A stretch of 64,000 nucleotides of DNA, taken from Fusarium oxysporum f. sp. lycopersici 4287 (taxonomy: Eukaryota; Ascomycota; Sordariomycetes; Hypocreales; Nectriaceae). Shown here one piece after another: positions 10,544 through 21,873 of this stretch; position 1 is the first letter of the stretch, and the number at the start of each line of letters is the position of its first letter. The notes under the pieces are model-generated. The model saw nothing but the letters and a program-made list of their open reading frames with translations. It was not told the origin of the DNA and made no database searches. A program made the position numbers and the translations under genes. The stretch lies in assembly GCF_000149955.1 (NCBI RefSeq), contig NC_030999.1, positions 839,136 to 903,135 on the forward strand, written 5' to 3'.

Positions 10544-10737
10544 TGTTGGAAAATCCGGGAATCCCCTTCCCTTCAGGATTCAGACTGTTAGTCTGAAAGT
10601 CCTAGATTTAAAGTTCAAAGTCCTAGATACAATCATCTAGAGATATAAACCCGAGAATAACTCTCAGCTCAATAATGAACAACCAAGTTTCATAAAAATA
10701 CATTTTCACCCAGCACTACTGCGCAATATAAACAACA
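10544..10737 (+). repeat. Copia 5' LTR
   Basis: 194 bp, TGTTGGAAAATCCGGG... to ...ATATAAACAACA, identical to the copy at 18348-18541. It should contain the element promoter and polyadenylation signals. Confidence 0.95.
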
Positions 10738-10755
10738 GGTTATGAGCCCGGGTTA
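10738..10755 (+). promoter_or_regulatory. Putative Copia primer-binding site
   Basis: GGTTATGAGCCCGGGTT directly follows the 5' LTR, where a tRNA 3' end or tRNA fragment primes minus-strand synthesis. The tRNA identity was not established. Confidence 0.5.
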
Positions 10756-10811
10756 GCAAACACCGGGTTTCTCTTCTGAATCAAAGAACCAAACTTTAAC
10801 TTCAACTCAAG

Positions 10812-10900
10812 ATGACGTCACGACGAGCCCCACCTTCCACCATGCGAACTCGCAACACAATCAGAGTATCGCCTGCATCCGAATCGTCGCAACCTGGTGC
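10812..10900 (+). CDS. Copia gag-pol, 5' segment before hAT-2
   Basis: The ATG at 10812 begins MTSRRAPPSTMRTRN and runs 89 nt to the hAT-2 insertion point. Its last two bases plus the first base after the second target duplication (14001) make one codon, and the frame continues without a stop into the segment at 14001-18327. Confidence 0.85.
10893..10900 (+). repeat. hAT-2 target-site duplication, left
   Basis: CCTGGTGC, identical to 13993-14000 on the other side of hAT-2. Eight bases is the standard hAT duplication. Confidence 0.95.
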
Positions 10901-13900
10901 CAGCGCAGCCCCCAGATCAAATCCAATCAAACAAATTGCCAAACAAATCAATCAAATATGCCAAAATTTTATTTCAATCAAACAAATACAAAATCCTCGA
11001 TTTGAAATAACATTTGATATATTTGATACACAATATGCCATCCAGCGTCCATGCTGCCAGACCGTTGACCGCGCTTTCACAGCTTACCCGGAACCTGGCT
11101 GGTGAGCGACCCCAGCCAATCAAAGTCATCCATCAAGCCTTCCATTAGTGAGCTACCCCAGTACCACGGTCAGGCTGGTGGGGGAGAAAGTAGCTCCTTA
11201 ACTTTTACGTCCCGTCCTCGCGACATCAAGTCGCGTCGGTGCTAGTTTGTTTACCTTTCAACGCGTACCATTCCTCCCACGAGTCGACGCCTAACCCGAT
11301 GGAATCCGACGACATCATGCTTCCTTCGCCTCCACCCTCTGCCTTTTCTTTTCTTCGACCACCGAGGAATTTGGCGAGTCAATTCGAGCTGACGACGCAG
11401 TCGGCATTGCCAGACCACCCTACTGTTGCAGATCTTCCGCGAGCAGTGTGGAGGAACAAACGATATGTTTTGGAAGAGTCCTTGTCCCGGAAGGGCTCGA
11501 AGGGCCGGAAGAGCTGGATCAAGCGCCATGGATTTTTTCTTGTTGAGATCGACACTAACGATAGTCCTTTGAGTCCTTACTGGGCCTGTCGTTTGTGTGA
11601 CGCGAAGGGTCAGCCTGAGTTCTTCGCCGCTGCTGCTACGAGTTCGGCAGCGGACCATCTCCGCAAGTATGTGAATGTGAATGTGACGTCGCGAGCTTGA
11701 GCACTATTGACCAACGCCAGGTCTCACAGGATTTTCGAGAGCAGTCAAGCAGCTGATCCAGATCTGTCAACCGATGAATCTGAACGGCCCAAGCGACGAC
11801 GCTTGCAGTACAGCGCCGTGCCGCGTGCTAGAGTCAAGATGATCCGAGAACTGAGCCTGGGACTTCTGATCAACACCAATGTTCCTTTTTCCTTCTTCAG
11901 CGATACATTCTTTCAGCAGCTCGCTTGGCAGCTTGACCCTCACCTAGCTGACCAGATACCATGGAGCCGGCAATCGATGGGCCGTTTGCTGGATGACACG
12001 TACAAGTCTAAGAAAGATGAGATCAAGCAGGAGCTCTCAGATGCCCTTACTAAAATCCATCTGGGGTTCGACCTGTGGACATCGCCTAATCGGCATGCTG
12101 TTATGGCAGTCACAGCTCATTTTCTTGACCGCCAGGGCAAGCACCAGTCGCGCCTATTGGCACTCCGTCGCCAGCTAGGGTGTCATAGCGGAGAAAGTCT
12201 TGCGGTGACGCTCGGGCAAGTTGTGCGAGAATGGAAGATAGAGGACCGAGTCGGAACCGTGATCTCGGACAACGCATCTTCAAACGACAGCTGTCTCGTG
12301 AACTTTTACGGAGATCTCGACGCAGAGATGAGTCTGGCGGACGTTCGGGCCAGACGTATGCGCTGTTATGGGCATATCCTGAACCTGGTTGCTCGCGCCT
12401 TTCTCTACGGCGAAGATTTCGAGTCTTTCGAGGCCGAATCGCAGGTATTTGATCTTCTCGGCCGGCGCGAGGATGACCTACGACACTGGAGAAAGAAAGG
12501 GCCGGTGGGAAAGCTCCACAATGTTGTCAAATTCATCAGATCTTCCCCTCAGAGGTGTGAGCTCTTCAAAAGGATCTCACGCGAGAACGACGAAGCACAA
12601 GAATACCTCTTGGCGAGTGAGTCGACGGCAGAGCTAGAGGTCGTAATGAATAACGATACGAGATGGAACTCCACTTACCTCATGATCTCTCGAGCGCTCG
12701 TCAAGCAGGGAGACATCAGGGCGTTCTTGGTCCACCCAGAAGTGGAGAAATGGCTACCGGAGGCCGACATGCTGAAGGGAGATGACTGGAGACTGTTGGC
12801 AGAAATCAAACTTATTCTTGAGCCATTCTATCTACAGACTATGAGAACGCAGGGCTGGGGCAGCGAAGGAGGTAACGGACGGCTCTGGGAAGTGATGACG
12901 GGTATGGAGTACTTGCTGGAACACCTAGAGGATCGGAAGCTGTTCCATCATGCCGTTCCAGACGAGGCAGGGGGACAGGACACCAACTCGCAGGCCGAGC
13001 AGGCTCGAGGGCGACCAGACCGTAACCGGCAGCTTCCTGCTCGATTTAGGGATTGCGAGACGGATATCCATCCGCGAAAGTCCAGGCAAGGCCCCTTGTC
13101 AGATCGTGGCTCGAGACAATGCGATGATGGATCAGGCAAGCCATCAGGATCATTAGGAATCGATGACATGGGAAAGGATCACCGACACTATTTAAGACTG
13201 TCCATCATGACTGCCTGGCAGAAACTAAACGAGTACTACACCAAGCTTGGAGACTCACCGTTGTTCGCTGCATCCATCATCCTCCACCCATCACTCGGCA
13301 TGAACTATCTGGAGGTGAACTGGGCGTCGGAAGAGCAGCTTGTGTGGGTGAGGGATGCCAAAATTGGACTGTCTGACTACTTGGACCGTTGGTACCACTG
13401 CAACCGGCCGGTGGATGAGCAGCAGAAGATGATCATGGACACATCGACATCCTTAAGCGTACCAAGGACGACAACTGAAGTTAGCGTGTTCAAGCAATGG
13501 ATTAAAAGCAGGACAGCGAAGACCACGGTGATGGGGAGCGAGCTTGAGCGGTATCTGCGGCTAGAGCCGCAAGAGACTGAGGATCCAATCGAGTGGTGGA
13601 TGGCTCACCAGGGACAATTCCCGATGATCAGCCAATTGGCTCTCGATATACTCGCGATACCGGCGATGGCGACTGATTGCGAGAGGTCGTTCAGCCTAGC
13701 CAAGCTAACGCTGACGACCGCAGAGGCTTTCGATGACGACGGAAACGCTGGAGAAGTTACAATGCCTTAAGAACTGGGTCAGACATGGTGCGGTGAAGCT
13801 AGGGGCGACAATAGGTGGGGGGAGGAGGTCCAATGGGAGATTGGAGATGTTAGCATGGAAGCATAGAGAGTCAGATTTGAAATATTTGAAATATTTGAAT

Positions 13901-13992
13901 AAATATTTCAAACAACAAATCCAGTCTTGAGAGTTATCAAATATCTCAAATATGACCCCGGATTTGATTTGTTTGATTTGAGGGCAGCGCTG
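10901..13992 (+). mobile_element. hAT-2 DNA transposon nested in Copia
   Basis: 3,092 bp. The ends are imperfect inverted repeats: CAGCGCAGCCCCCAGATCAAA on the left against CAGCGCTGCCCTCAAATCAAA (complement of the right end). It is flanked by a perfect 8-bp duplication, CCTGGTGC. The subterminal regions (about 10915-11040 and 13870-13985) are AT-rich and full of TCAAAT/ATTTGA motifs. It carries one transposase gene with an intron. It inserted after codon 29 of the Copia polyprotein. Confidence 0.95.
11299..13770 (+). CDS. hAT transposase (hAT-2), two exons, C-terminal frameshift
   Basis: The start is chosen at ATG 11299 (MESDDIMLPSPPPS). The intron 11667-11720 (GTATGT...TTGACC...CCAG) joins HLRK to SHRIFES and so completes a BED-type zinc finger: WACRLC at residues about 95-100 and HLRKSH about 122-127. 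The transposase core contains FDLWTSPN (near 239), ISDNASSNDSC (near 303), CYGHILNLVARAF, KGPVGKLHNVVKFIR and NNDTRWNSTYLM. The C-terminal region has WWMAHQGQFP and ATDCERSFSLAKLTL, with the catalytic glutamate expected in CERSFS (near 775). Just after this, near 13721, one extra G moves the family-like tail (MTTETLEKLQCLKNWVRH) into the next frame, so the encoded protein ends at 13770 with an unrelated tail. The spliced frame is 805 codons. Activity is doubtful. Confidence 0.88.
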
Positions 13993-14000
13993 CCTGGTGC
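13993..14000 (+). repeat. hAT-2 target-site duplication, right
   Basis: CCTGGTGC, perfect copy of 10893-10900. Confidence 0.95.
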
Positions 14001-17000
14001 TTCAGGTCAAGACCACACACCATCCTCAATGTATGACAGTACCACGGTCATCTCTGAAAAGAATACTCTTTTCCTTCCGCAAGAGCTCAAGCTAGGCGGC
14101 CCCTCCAATTGGGAGCAATATTGCCCAGCTCAGAAGGCCATTCTTCGGATCAATGGCCTCGAAGATGCTGTCTTTGGTGATTACCCTCCCGAGGAACAGC
14201 AGACTATGGATCAAAAGATCAGGGCGGCAAAAGCTGCCGTCTCCATCCGAGGTAACTGCACTGGAGAAGCACTCAGTCAACTAGTCGGGATTGAGAATCC
14301 CCAGGAGATGTTCAACCTTCTCCAGGCCTATTGTATTGGCACGGGCCCAGTTCTTCTGCAGACAACACTTTACCAGTTCATCCGGATCAAAACAAGCTCT
14401 TACGAGACAATTCCACAATTTAATGTCGACTTTGAACGACTCGTCAAACTTCTCCTCGAGCAGAAAGAACCAATCTCAGATACCCTCAAAAAGGTTGTTT
14501 ATCTGACTGCCTGCGAGAACGAGTACCCTGACTGGACTGCCAGACAGCGCGCTCTCCTACGCTCGGAGCATCCGCCAACACTACGATCAATGCAGCAAGA
14601 TCTCATTGATGAAAACAGGTCATCAGATGATGATGACAGTCATGGTACTGCCTCCACGTACTGGGCTCACAGTAAAAAGACTGGAAGGAAGGGCCCGGCC
14701 GCAAGAAAGCAAGAGGCAAGTGGCCGGAGGAGAGGATCTTCAAAGAACCAGCGAGCCGCGAACAAGTCTAGCCAGGAAACCAATCATCGAGTCGGCAAGA
14801 ACAAGGAACATACCTGCACGAACTGCAAGAAGAGAGGACATCATGAAAATGATTGTTGGTTCGCCCATAAGGATAAGCGACCCGACTGGGCAGTCCGTCT
14901 CGCCAAGGAACTCATGGAGCATGATCTTCAACGCGACAGCACCAAGAATCTCCATATCAAGGAATCAAATCACATGACAGTTGAGCGATCTTTTCTGATT
15001 CTTGAAGACAGCGTCTCAGACGAGCTACCTATGGACAATACAGAGACGTGTAAAGTCTCCCTTGATAACATCTCTTCAACCGCAGAATGGCTGTTCGACA
15101 CAGGTTCATCAGTCCACATCTGCAACGACCAAAGCCTATTCACAGAACTGCAGCCTGCAACCCGAACGGTCCTCGTTACGGGCGGTGGGAAGGTGTACCC
15201 ATTCGGTAAGGGGACAGTCAAAATTTGCTTCATAAACAAATGGGGTGAGCAGGTCACAATTAACCTCAAAGACACGCTGTTCATCCCTGAGTTTCCGGTA
15301 AATGTCATGTCAGGACTCAGGCTATACAAGAACGGCGGCTGGATAGACGGGAACGACATGTACGACCCAACAGGAGATGTCTTTGGTCTCCTCCGCATAG
15401 GAAGGGACGGTCTGTACGTGAACACTGAGGTCGGAAAGACTACTGTTTCAAACCAGGCCGTCTCGGAACTCCAGCCAGAACCATGCAATCATCACACTGC
15501 TTCATCAAACCAATGCCTGAATGTCGACCTTTGGCACCGAAGACTCGGCCATGTTAACGCATATCAGGTGTCACAGACTGCCAAAATGACCAGAGGAATG
15601 TACTGTGACGGCCACCACGACCATCAGCCTTTCAATTACTGCCTCGCCTGCGACATCGCAAAGGCCCTACGATGGACTCCGCGAAATAAACGGAAACGAG
15701 CCTCCAGGGCCGGGTTCATTCATGTTGACACCTTCAAAGTCAATCCACCGGGCATTAGAGGCGAACGATGGGGAATGATTGCCACAGATGACAGGCATAG
15801 AATGAGATGGGCCTACACGTTCACGAGGAAGGGGATGGCTTCGGAACTTCTAGGCCAGCTCATCTCCAAGATACGAACTCAGTATGGCATCCGAGTGTAC
15901 GCAATCCAAATGGATGGCGGCTCTGAGCTCTATGGTGCGTCTCTCAAAAACCTCGAGTACACTCACGGCGTCAAGATCATCAAGACGACACCATATACTC
16001 CTGAATTTAACGGAGTTGCTGAGCGCTCTAACCGCATCATCTTTGACAAAGTCAGAGCAACCATGGAATCGGAAAGAATCCCGATAGAGCTCTGGCCATT
16101 GGTCCTGGAAGATATGGTGCGCAAGACAAACGTGACAGCCACCAGGGCAATTGATGGCCTCACTCCCATGGAAAGCTTTCTCAACGAGGCCTTCCCCGGA
16201 CAAGACAACAAGCCGGATCTGTCCGGAGAACGAATCTGCGGCTCACAAGTCACGATACACATACCGCAGGAACGAAGATTGAGATCACACAAGTTTGGCC
16301 CAAGAGGAGAGGCTGGAATCTACCTATGCATGGAAGGTTCACAGATCTACACCTGCTGGGTGCCCTCTCGCAGGAAGGGACATCAGATCGTCCGTTCTGC
16401 AAATGTACAATTCTACGAAAAGGTTGGGGAGACAGAACTCCTGACCGAAACTGAGCATGATGTTGAGCCGGAAATCCGCAAGAACGGAGCTCCCATCTCA
16501 AGCCGGCCACAGTCCGTCACGGAGCAGACAAAGACTCCAAGGCCACAAAGGTCTGAAGTGAACAATCTTCAGCATGCTGAGGTGCATAATCCTCAGCATG
16601 GACAGACGACAACATCCATGACATCAGCTAAGCTGCCCGATCTCCGAAAAGAGGTGATCACTGAGCCCAAAACAATGACTGAAGCGCTTCAAGGTCCGCA
16701 AAGGGAGCATTGGCTCAGAGCAATACACAGTGAGCTGCGCAGTCTCCTCACGAAAGGAACTTGGCGCATGCTGGACCGCAACCAAGCTCACAATAGGCCA
16801 CTTACCGTCAAATGGGTATTCAAGGTCAAGAAAAACGAGGACGGCAACCTCGACAAGTTCAAGGCGCGGCTGGTGGTCAGAGGCTTTGAACAACAGTTCG
16901 GCTTTGACTACAACCAGACCTTTGCCTCTGTTGCCAAAGCGGCGACTTGGAGAATCCTCCTCACCGTTGCTGCCTGTCTTGACTGGGAGATTGAGCAGAT

Positions 17001-18327
17001 GGACGTGTCGACGGCGTTCCTGGAAGGGGACCTCGAGGAAGAAGTCTTCATCGAAATGCCGGAAGGGCTTGTAGAGTATTTCGACCAACACCCAGAAGAC
17101 CGTCCGCCAGGATTCTCAACCGAGAAGATCTGCAAACTGATCAAATCCCTCTATGGACTCAAACAGGCGCCTCGGCAATGGCAAAAGAAGCTGAAGGAGG
17201 CCTTGGAATCCCTTGACTTTCGACAAGTAACGTCTGACACGGCCGTATATCACAATCCCACAACGGGAGTGATCATCATCACATATGTGGATGACTTCCT
17301 CATCATGGGCAGCAACAAGGAAGCAATCCAAGGGTACAAAGCCCGCCTGGGAGAGATCTTCACAATGACTGATCTCGGTCCCGCCAGCCATTTTCTTGGA
17401 GTAAGAATAACCCGAGACAGGAACTCAAGGCTGATCTACCTTTCCCAGGATGCATATTTTACCAGAATACTGAAGAAATTCGGCTTAGAGGATTGTCGAC
17501 CGGTCAAGACCCCGATGGAGCGAAATTCACTCTCGACACTGCAACCAAGAGACAATGGCGACTCGGCTTCTCCAGAAGAACGAGAAGACTATAGCTCGAA
17601 AACCGGCTCGCTGATGTATGGAATGACCCAAACCAGACCCGATTTAGCTTTCCTACTCTCGGTACTCTCAAGATACATGTCGAATCCATCACCAACACAT
17701 TCACGAATGATCAAAAGAGGTCTCCGCTATCTACAGCAGACAAGAGACCACGGCCTGGTGCTTGGGGGCGTCAAGAAAGATCCTGAATCCGCTTGGAGCA
17801 TCACAGCTTGGGCCGACTCGGATTGGAAAGGCGACACTGTTACGGGAAGATCGACGTTTGGATGGCTTGTTCAACTTGAAGGATCTACAGTCTCATGGAG
17901 GGCCAAACGGCACGAAACAGTGGCACTATCGACTACCGAGGCTGAATATACAGCACTCTCCCAGTGTGCCAGAGAATTGGCCTGGACTAGGAACCTCTTC
18001 TCTGAACTGCTCCTTCCGCTACATATGCCTATCCCACTGAACGGCGACAACCAGGGTTCCCTAAAGCTATGCAGAAACCCTGAGCTTCACCAACGGACAA
18101 AGCACATTCCGTTAACCAAGCACCATATCCGAGAAGAAGTTGAAGCCGGGAATATTGATGTGCAATACGTCAGCACACATGAGCAGGTAGCAGACGGACT
18201 CACTAAACCATTGAACGCCGTCAGCCACGGTCACTTTCTAGAAGCAATTCGAGTCAGTGCATGTCCGATCGAGGAAGCAGGTCGTATTATTTGGAGTACT
18301 GAAGTCCACGATGACTCTGTGCCCTGA
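14001..18327 (+). CDS. Copia gag-pol polyprotein, main segment
   Basis: One unbroken frame after hAT-2; with the 5' segment it gives about 1471 residues. Domains in order, numbered on the rejoined protein: gag; CCHC knuckle CTNCKKRGHHENDC (about 300); aspartic protease DTGSS (about 396); pre-integrase HRRLGH (about 541); integrase with acidic residues in IHVDTF, IQMDGGSE and GVAERSN (about 605, 667 and 703); reverse transcriptase from WVFKVKKNEDGNLDKFKARL to YVDDFL (about 1125); and RNase H with WADSDW and STTEAEYTAL (about 1300-1350). No stop or frameshift is present. hAT-2 separates it from its own start, so this copy should not be expressed normally, but it could be mobilised in trans. Confidence 0.93.
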
Positions 18328-18334
18328 AGACAAG

Positions 18335-18347
18335 GTGGATGGGGGCG
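18335..18347 (+). promoter_or_regulatory. Copia polypurine tract
   Basis: GTGGATGGGGGCG lies directly before the 3' LTR, at the usual place for priming plus-strand synthesis. Confidence 0.6.
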
Positions 18348-18541
18348 TGTTGGAAAATCCGGGAATCCCCTTCCCTTCAGGATTCAGACTGTTAGTCTGA
18401 AAGTCCTAGATTTAAAGTTCAAAGTCCTAGATACAATCATCTAGAGATATAAACCCGAGAATAACTCTCAGCTCAATAATGAACAACCAAGTTTCATAAA
18501 AATACATTTTCACCCAGCACTACTGCGCAATATAAACAACA
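18348..18541 (+). repeat. Copia 3' LTR
   Basis: 194 bp, identical to the 5' LTR at 10544-10737. The right flank (TCTGAAAAGG) does not repeat the left flank. Confidence 0.95.
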
Positions 18542-18603
18542 TCTGAAAAGGCTTCGCCCTAACACCGGACATCAAGGTGCGGCACACTATGCATCGAGTG
18601 TTC

Positions 18604-19230
18604 CTAAGTAGTATCCTCGTCTATCTTCTCCATGCTGTGATTCCATTTGGACACTATACTAGGCCAGTGAGGCGGCAGTCTCGACGATCCCAGCACGACC
18701 AGAGGTGCCGCCTCTTGTTGGTACTTCGTTGCACTAGCCTGACCATCAGACCGCTCAACCAGAATTCTCACGGTCTCATTGCCAAACATCGCTCCTTCGA
18801 GACGGTCATGTATTCTATCCTCGGACAAGCCCTTTACCATAGCGAGGGTACAGACGAAGACCAGCGCGCGGCACATGCCTATGCGGGCGATGCGTGATGC
18901 AACAATCAGCAGGCAGTCTGACCCGAGTCTCGAACGCATCCAGTGATTGAGTTCATGGATGTTTGGACGGGACGATAACCCTGTCAACAATATTTTCTGC
19001 GTCCTGTCCACGTTAGCTTTGGGCAGGTCCAACCTGATCCAGTCGATCAGATCGTCCCAGCGTCGCAGTGATCCTCTGACGTGGCTAGAGTATATCCTGG
19101 CAAACCTGGGCTGGGTCAACGTGCAATCTATAACCTCGAGCTTGATGCTCCTCAGCTTGTTGACGGCTGAGTATTCTAGCTTTGGGTGAAGTTGCTTCAC
19201 TTCTTGTAGAATCTCTAGAATCGCCTAATT
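18604..19230 (-). CDS. Hypothetical protein fragment
   Basis: An open frame of about 205 codons on the minus strand, without an ATG at its beginning (it follows a TAG near 19231 and starts AILEILQEV). The composition is protein-like, with a central stretch of tryptophans and charged residues (RRWDDLIDWIRLDLPKA) and a hydrophobic stretch (ALVFVCTLAMVKGLSEDRI). No family was recognised. Its 3' end lies 60 bp from the Copia LTR, so it may be a gene remnant cut or displaced by the retroelement. It could also be a chance frame. Confidence 0.35.
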
Positions 19231-19950
19231 AGGCATCATCGAACAGAAGTGATAGGTGCAAAGTGAAGACGGACCAAGTGCAATTCCAAAGTCCCTCTCG
19301 TACTCGAAACAAATCCATCCTGAGCGGGCGTCATTGTGAAATTGCCAATCTATAACGCCACAGTCTTGTAACCAGTAACTTATGAGCTCTTGTGCACCGC
19401 CAAAGGGAATCTGATAGTTCGTAAGTGATTTGAGGCACTGCGACGGAGGATAGGTATAGGAATCGCTCTCAGAAATCGTTTACATTATATATGGGAATGT
19501 AGTATCGTTCACTACTACGACCAGCCGGGACATCAATAAGATGCGTCGGCAGATCCAGAGAAATCCGTGGCATGCTCTCGTGTTATCTTCTCGGATTCCA
19601 GAGTTCTCGGGTAGTGCTTTGGAGAATGAGAAGTGAAAAGAGATGATGCTACTGCCAAAGACATAAGGAAGGGAGGGTTTATTTCTTATGAAAGGGAACA
19701 GATGTTTTGCGACAAACTAGGATCAATTCTCCCATAGAAAGGAAAGGCCAATCCTAGATTTCTATATTCAGCAGTTCTGGCTACCAGCCCTCTCTCCCGG
19801 CATGGAAAACTGAAGCACGTATGCTCCCTCAGCGATAATCAATCAAGCCAGTCCCTAAAAAGACGAACTTCACAAAGTTAACATATAGACATAACCATCC
19901 AATTTTGTGCGAAAAAAAGACTCATCATAACTAGACCAAGTACATACAGT
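19231..19950. other. Non-coding stretch
   Basis: No supported gene, repeat or element end was seen. Open frames are short and of no recognisable family. Confidence 0.4.
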
Positions 19951-20020
19951 TCAAGTCCGCCTAGGCCACGTCGTCACGGACACCGCGTCGGCATGCGCCG
20001 CTTCTTCATCTTCCTCATCG

Positions 20021-20395
20021 TCACTTGAGGGGATCCACAGGCAGCGGAGGTCCATCCTCACCGTCTTCTCGACATGGATGATTATGGGTAAACTCGATGG
20101 ATATGGATATGTGATTATCCTCTTTACGATCATTCGTAGTTCTCGGCTCAACCCTGCTCTGAACGGCATGCGATAGCGAGTCGAGGGTATGGCTAGTCAC
20201 GGAGTCATCGATCCTGTGAATGGATTCACTACTGGGTACCTGAACGTAAAGATTTGGCGATTTATCTGGTGCCTTCACTAGCTTCTTGATCCTCTCCCAT
20301 GCTTTGACTTCTTTCGTAGGGCCATAGGTCTCATCCACAATGCGGCGTCGCAGCGTTCTTTTCTTGTCAATTCTAGTGTATTCACTACGAGTCAT
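20021..20395 (-). CDS. Hypothetical protein or exon
   Basis: An ATG-initiated frame of 124 codons on the minus strand (MTRSEYTRIDKKRTLRRRIV...). The N-terminus is strongly basic, followed by a mixed charged segment (GPTKEVKAWERIKKLVKA) and a polar C-terminus. No domain was recognised. Another open frame on the same strand at 20576-20776 (RLEGSTLDRLLRSDGKRK) has similar composition and could be an upstream exon, but no convincing splice pair was found. It is treated as a possible gene only. Confidence 0.35.
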   Translation of the reverse strand: MTRSEYTRIDKKRTLRRRIVDETYGPTKEVKAWERIKKLVKAPDKSPNLYVQVPSSESIHRIDDSVTSHTLDSLSHAVQSRVEPRTTNDRKEDNHISISIEFTHNHPCREDGEDGPPLPVDPLK

Positions 20396-20575
20396 CGATT
20401 CCTAGAGAGTGATGGATACGAACATCGCCAAACATGGCAATAGTGCATATTTAAGCATTCCAAGGGATTCCAAGAGGCCTTTTTCCAATTTCTGGGCCTA
20501 GCTGGTCGTACAGTAAGTACTTCCCTTTTTGATACGCGACACTTTGAAGATTCGTTCTTTCGATTGAGCCGGGTC

Positions 20576-20802
20576 TCATCCTATTTTAGCCTCTGGATAA
20601 TTTCTGTTGTTCGCAAATCTCTCTTCCTTTTGCTTCTGCGGCAGATATAGCAGAACCTGGTCCAGCATCTTGCGCTTTCCGTCTGATCTGAGCAATCTAT
20701 CCAGTGTAGAGCCTTCGAGACGATAATGCTTTGGCGGGCTGGGGTCACAATACAAGTCGGCAGTGGGCTTAGACACAGAGCTGCGGAATATGCATCCCCC
20801 AA
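20576..20802 (-). other. Possible coding fragment
   Basis: A minus-strand frame containing HYRLEGSTLDRLLRSDG and LPQKQKEERFANNRNYPEA. Charged, protein-like composition, no family recognised. It could belong with the frame at 20021-20395. Confidence 0.25.
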
Positions 20803-20949
20803 GTCAAGGGTGACTTTAATCTGTCACGTACGAATACTGACGGTCCAGATTCACTATGGTGGTTTGAAATACAAATCTTTTCGTGAGGGGCAGGAACTTC
20901 AGGAGGCCTACGATAAGAGTAAGTTGATAATATCCATATATTGTAGCGC

Positions 20950-21288
20950 TTAGTTGTTGTTTGTAATGGTGCTCCTCTCGGCGCAAGTCATCTCTACATC
21001 CTCTGCGTCCTCCTTCATCTCAAAATCATCATCCGACGGCGGCCATAACACGATCGTCGGAATACACATTTCGTTATCCCTTGATGCCTCCTCATTGTCT
21101 ATATCCATCGGCTCGAACTGAGCGCCAGTGTCCATCGCTTGTCCGGCCACTTGTGTATCATGACTTAGATTAGCTTCCAATTTCTCGGTCTTCTCTTGCT
21201 GACGAAGCGTCCAAGGATTTTCTCTCCGCAGAAATAGCGGCTGTAGGGCAGGTGGTGACCTTACGTTCTGTTTTCGCATCAAGCCAAT
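20950..21288 (-). other. Acidic open frame beside the pogo element
   Basis: The minus-strand frame ends in an acidic stretch (EPMDIDNEEASRDNE, then DDDFEMKEDAEDVEM). Its apparent N-terminus lies in the terminal repeat of the neighbouring transposon, so the original 5' end, if this was a gene, was lost at the insertion. No family was recognised. Confidence 0.25.
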
Positions 21289-21604
21289 TACTTGGGTAGG
21301 GCCTAGAGATCGGCCCCCCTGTGCTTTCGTTACTACCTTCAGTATCCGTGCCTCAAGCACGGGGGGTGCACTGACAGGGAAAAGGGGCTGCTGACAGGGA
21401 AAAAATTTAGGTACCTCAATTTAGCTGCAAAACCCGCCAAATTTTTGTAGCTTCTTTATATGCATGTCCCCGTTTCCTACACCTATGATGCCTACAATTA
21501 TTTATCTACCGCAACACCACAGCCTCTATTGACATCACCACCTCAACAACAAATATTAAATCAATCACAACTATTGCAATAGTACTTCAATTAATTAAAA
21601 AAAT

Positions 21605-21873
21605 ATGACATCTGAAAGCCCAGAGCTTGTTCCATCAGCACAACAAATATATATCAATCCTGAGACTGGTTTACCACGAATTTCCCGCTTCACGGACTAT
21701 AATATTGAAGAATGCACCATCGCAGCAAAGGCATTATATCTAGAGGGCTTTTATCCCTCTATGAGAGCCGCTGCACAAGCATGGAAAGTCAACTATAAGA
21801 GACTTCGCAGTAGGATCAACGGTCATCATCCTGTAAGAGATAACGGCGGCAACAGGACGTTATTCAGCAAGGA
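21605..21873 (+). pseudogene. pogo/Fot transposase, N-terminal part
   Basis: The ATG at 21605 starts a psq-type helix-turn-helix region: ARISRFTDY-like start, then ECTIAAKALYLEGFYPSMRA and AQAWKVNYKRLRSRING, the usual DNA-binding N-terminus of pogo/Fot transposases. Codon 90 is broken by hAT-3 at 21873/21874. The frame resumes exactly at 24853 after one copy of the 8-bp duplication, giving FSKEDEKAILAWC. Confidence 0.85.
21866..21873 (+). repeat. hAT-3 target-site duplication, left
   Basis: AGCAAGGA, identical to 24845-24852. Confidence 0.95.

Larger units (their letters stand above)
10544..18541 (+). mobile_element. Copia-type LTR retrotransposon containing nested hAT-2
   Basis: Two 194-bp LTRs (TGTTGG...AACA) flank a single gag-pol frame. 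Without hAT-2 and one target duplication the element would be about 4.9 kb. The LTRs appear identical base for base, indicating a recent insertion. The 5-bp flanks GTTCC and TCTGA do not match, so a target duplication is not visible; recombination between copies, or a deletion beside the element, could explain this. Confidence 0.92.

Noticed and set aside
16624..17091. 155-codon minus-strand frame in Copia
   Set aside because: Antisense shadow of the reverse transcriptase.
10539..18546. 5-bp target duplication for Copia
   Set aside because: GTTCC and TCTGA do not match, so none can be claimed.
18542..18600. Resumption of LINE RNase H right of Copia
   Set aside because: One frame reads KGFALTPDIKVRH, which faintly recalls the segment before the RNase H PGH motif, but it is too short to support.
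21289..21360. Peptide RSLGPTQV shared by frames at both ends of the pogo element
   Set aside because: It comes from translating the terminal inverted repeat, not from a shared gene.
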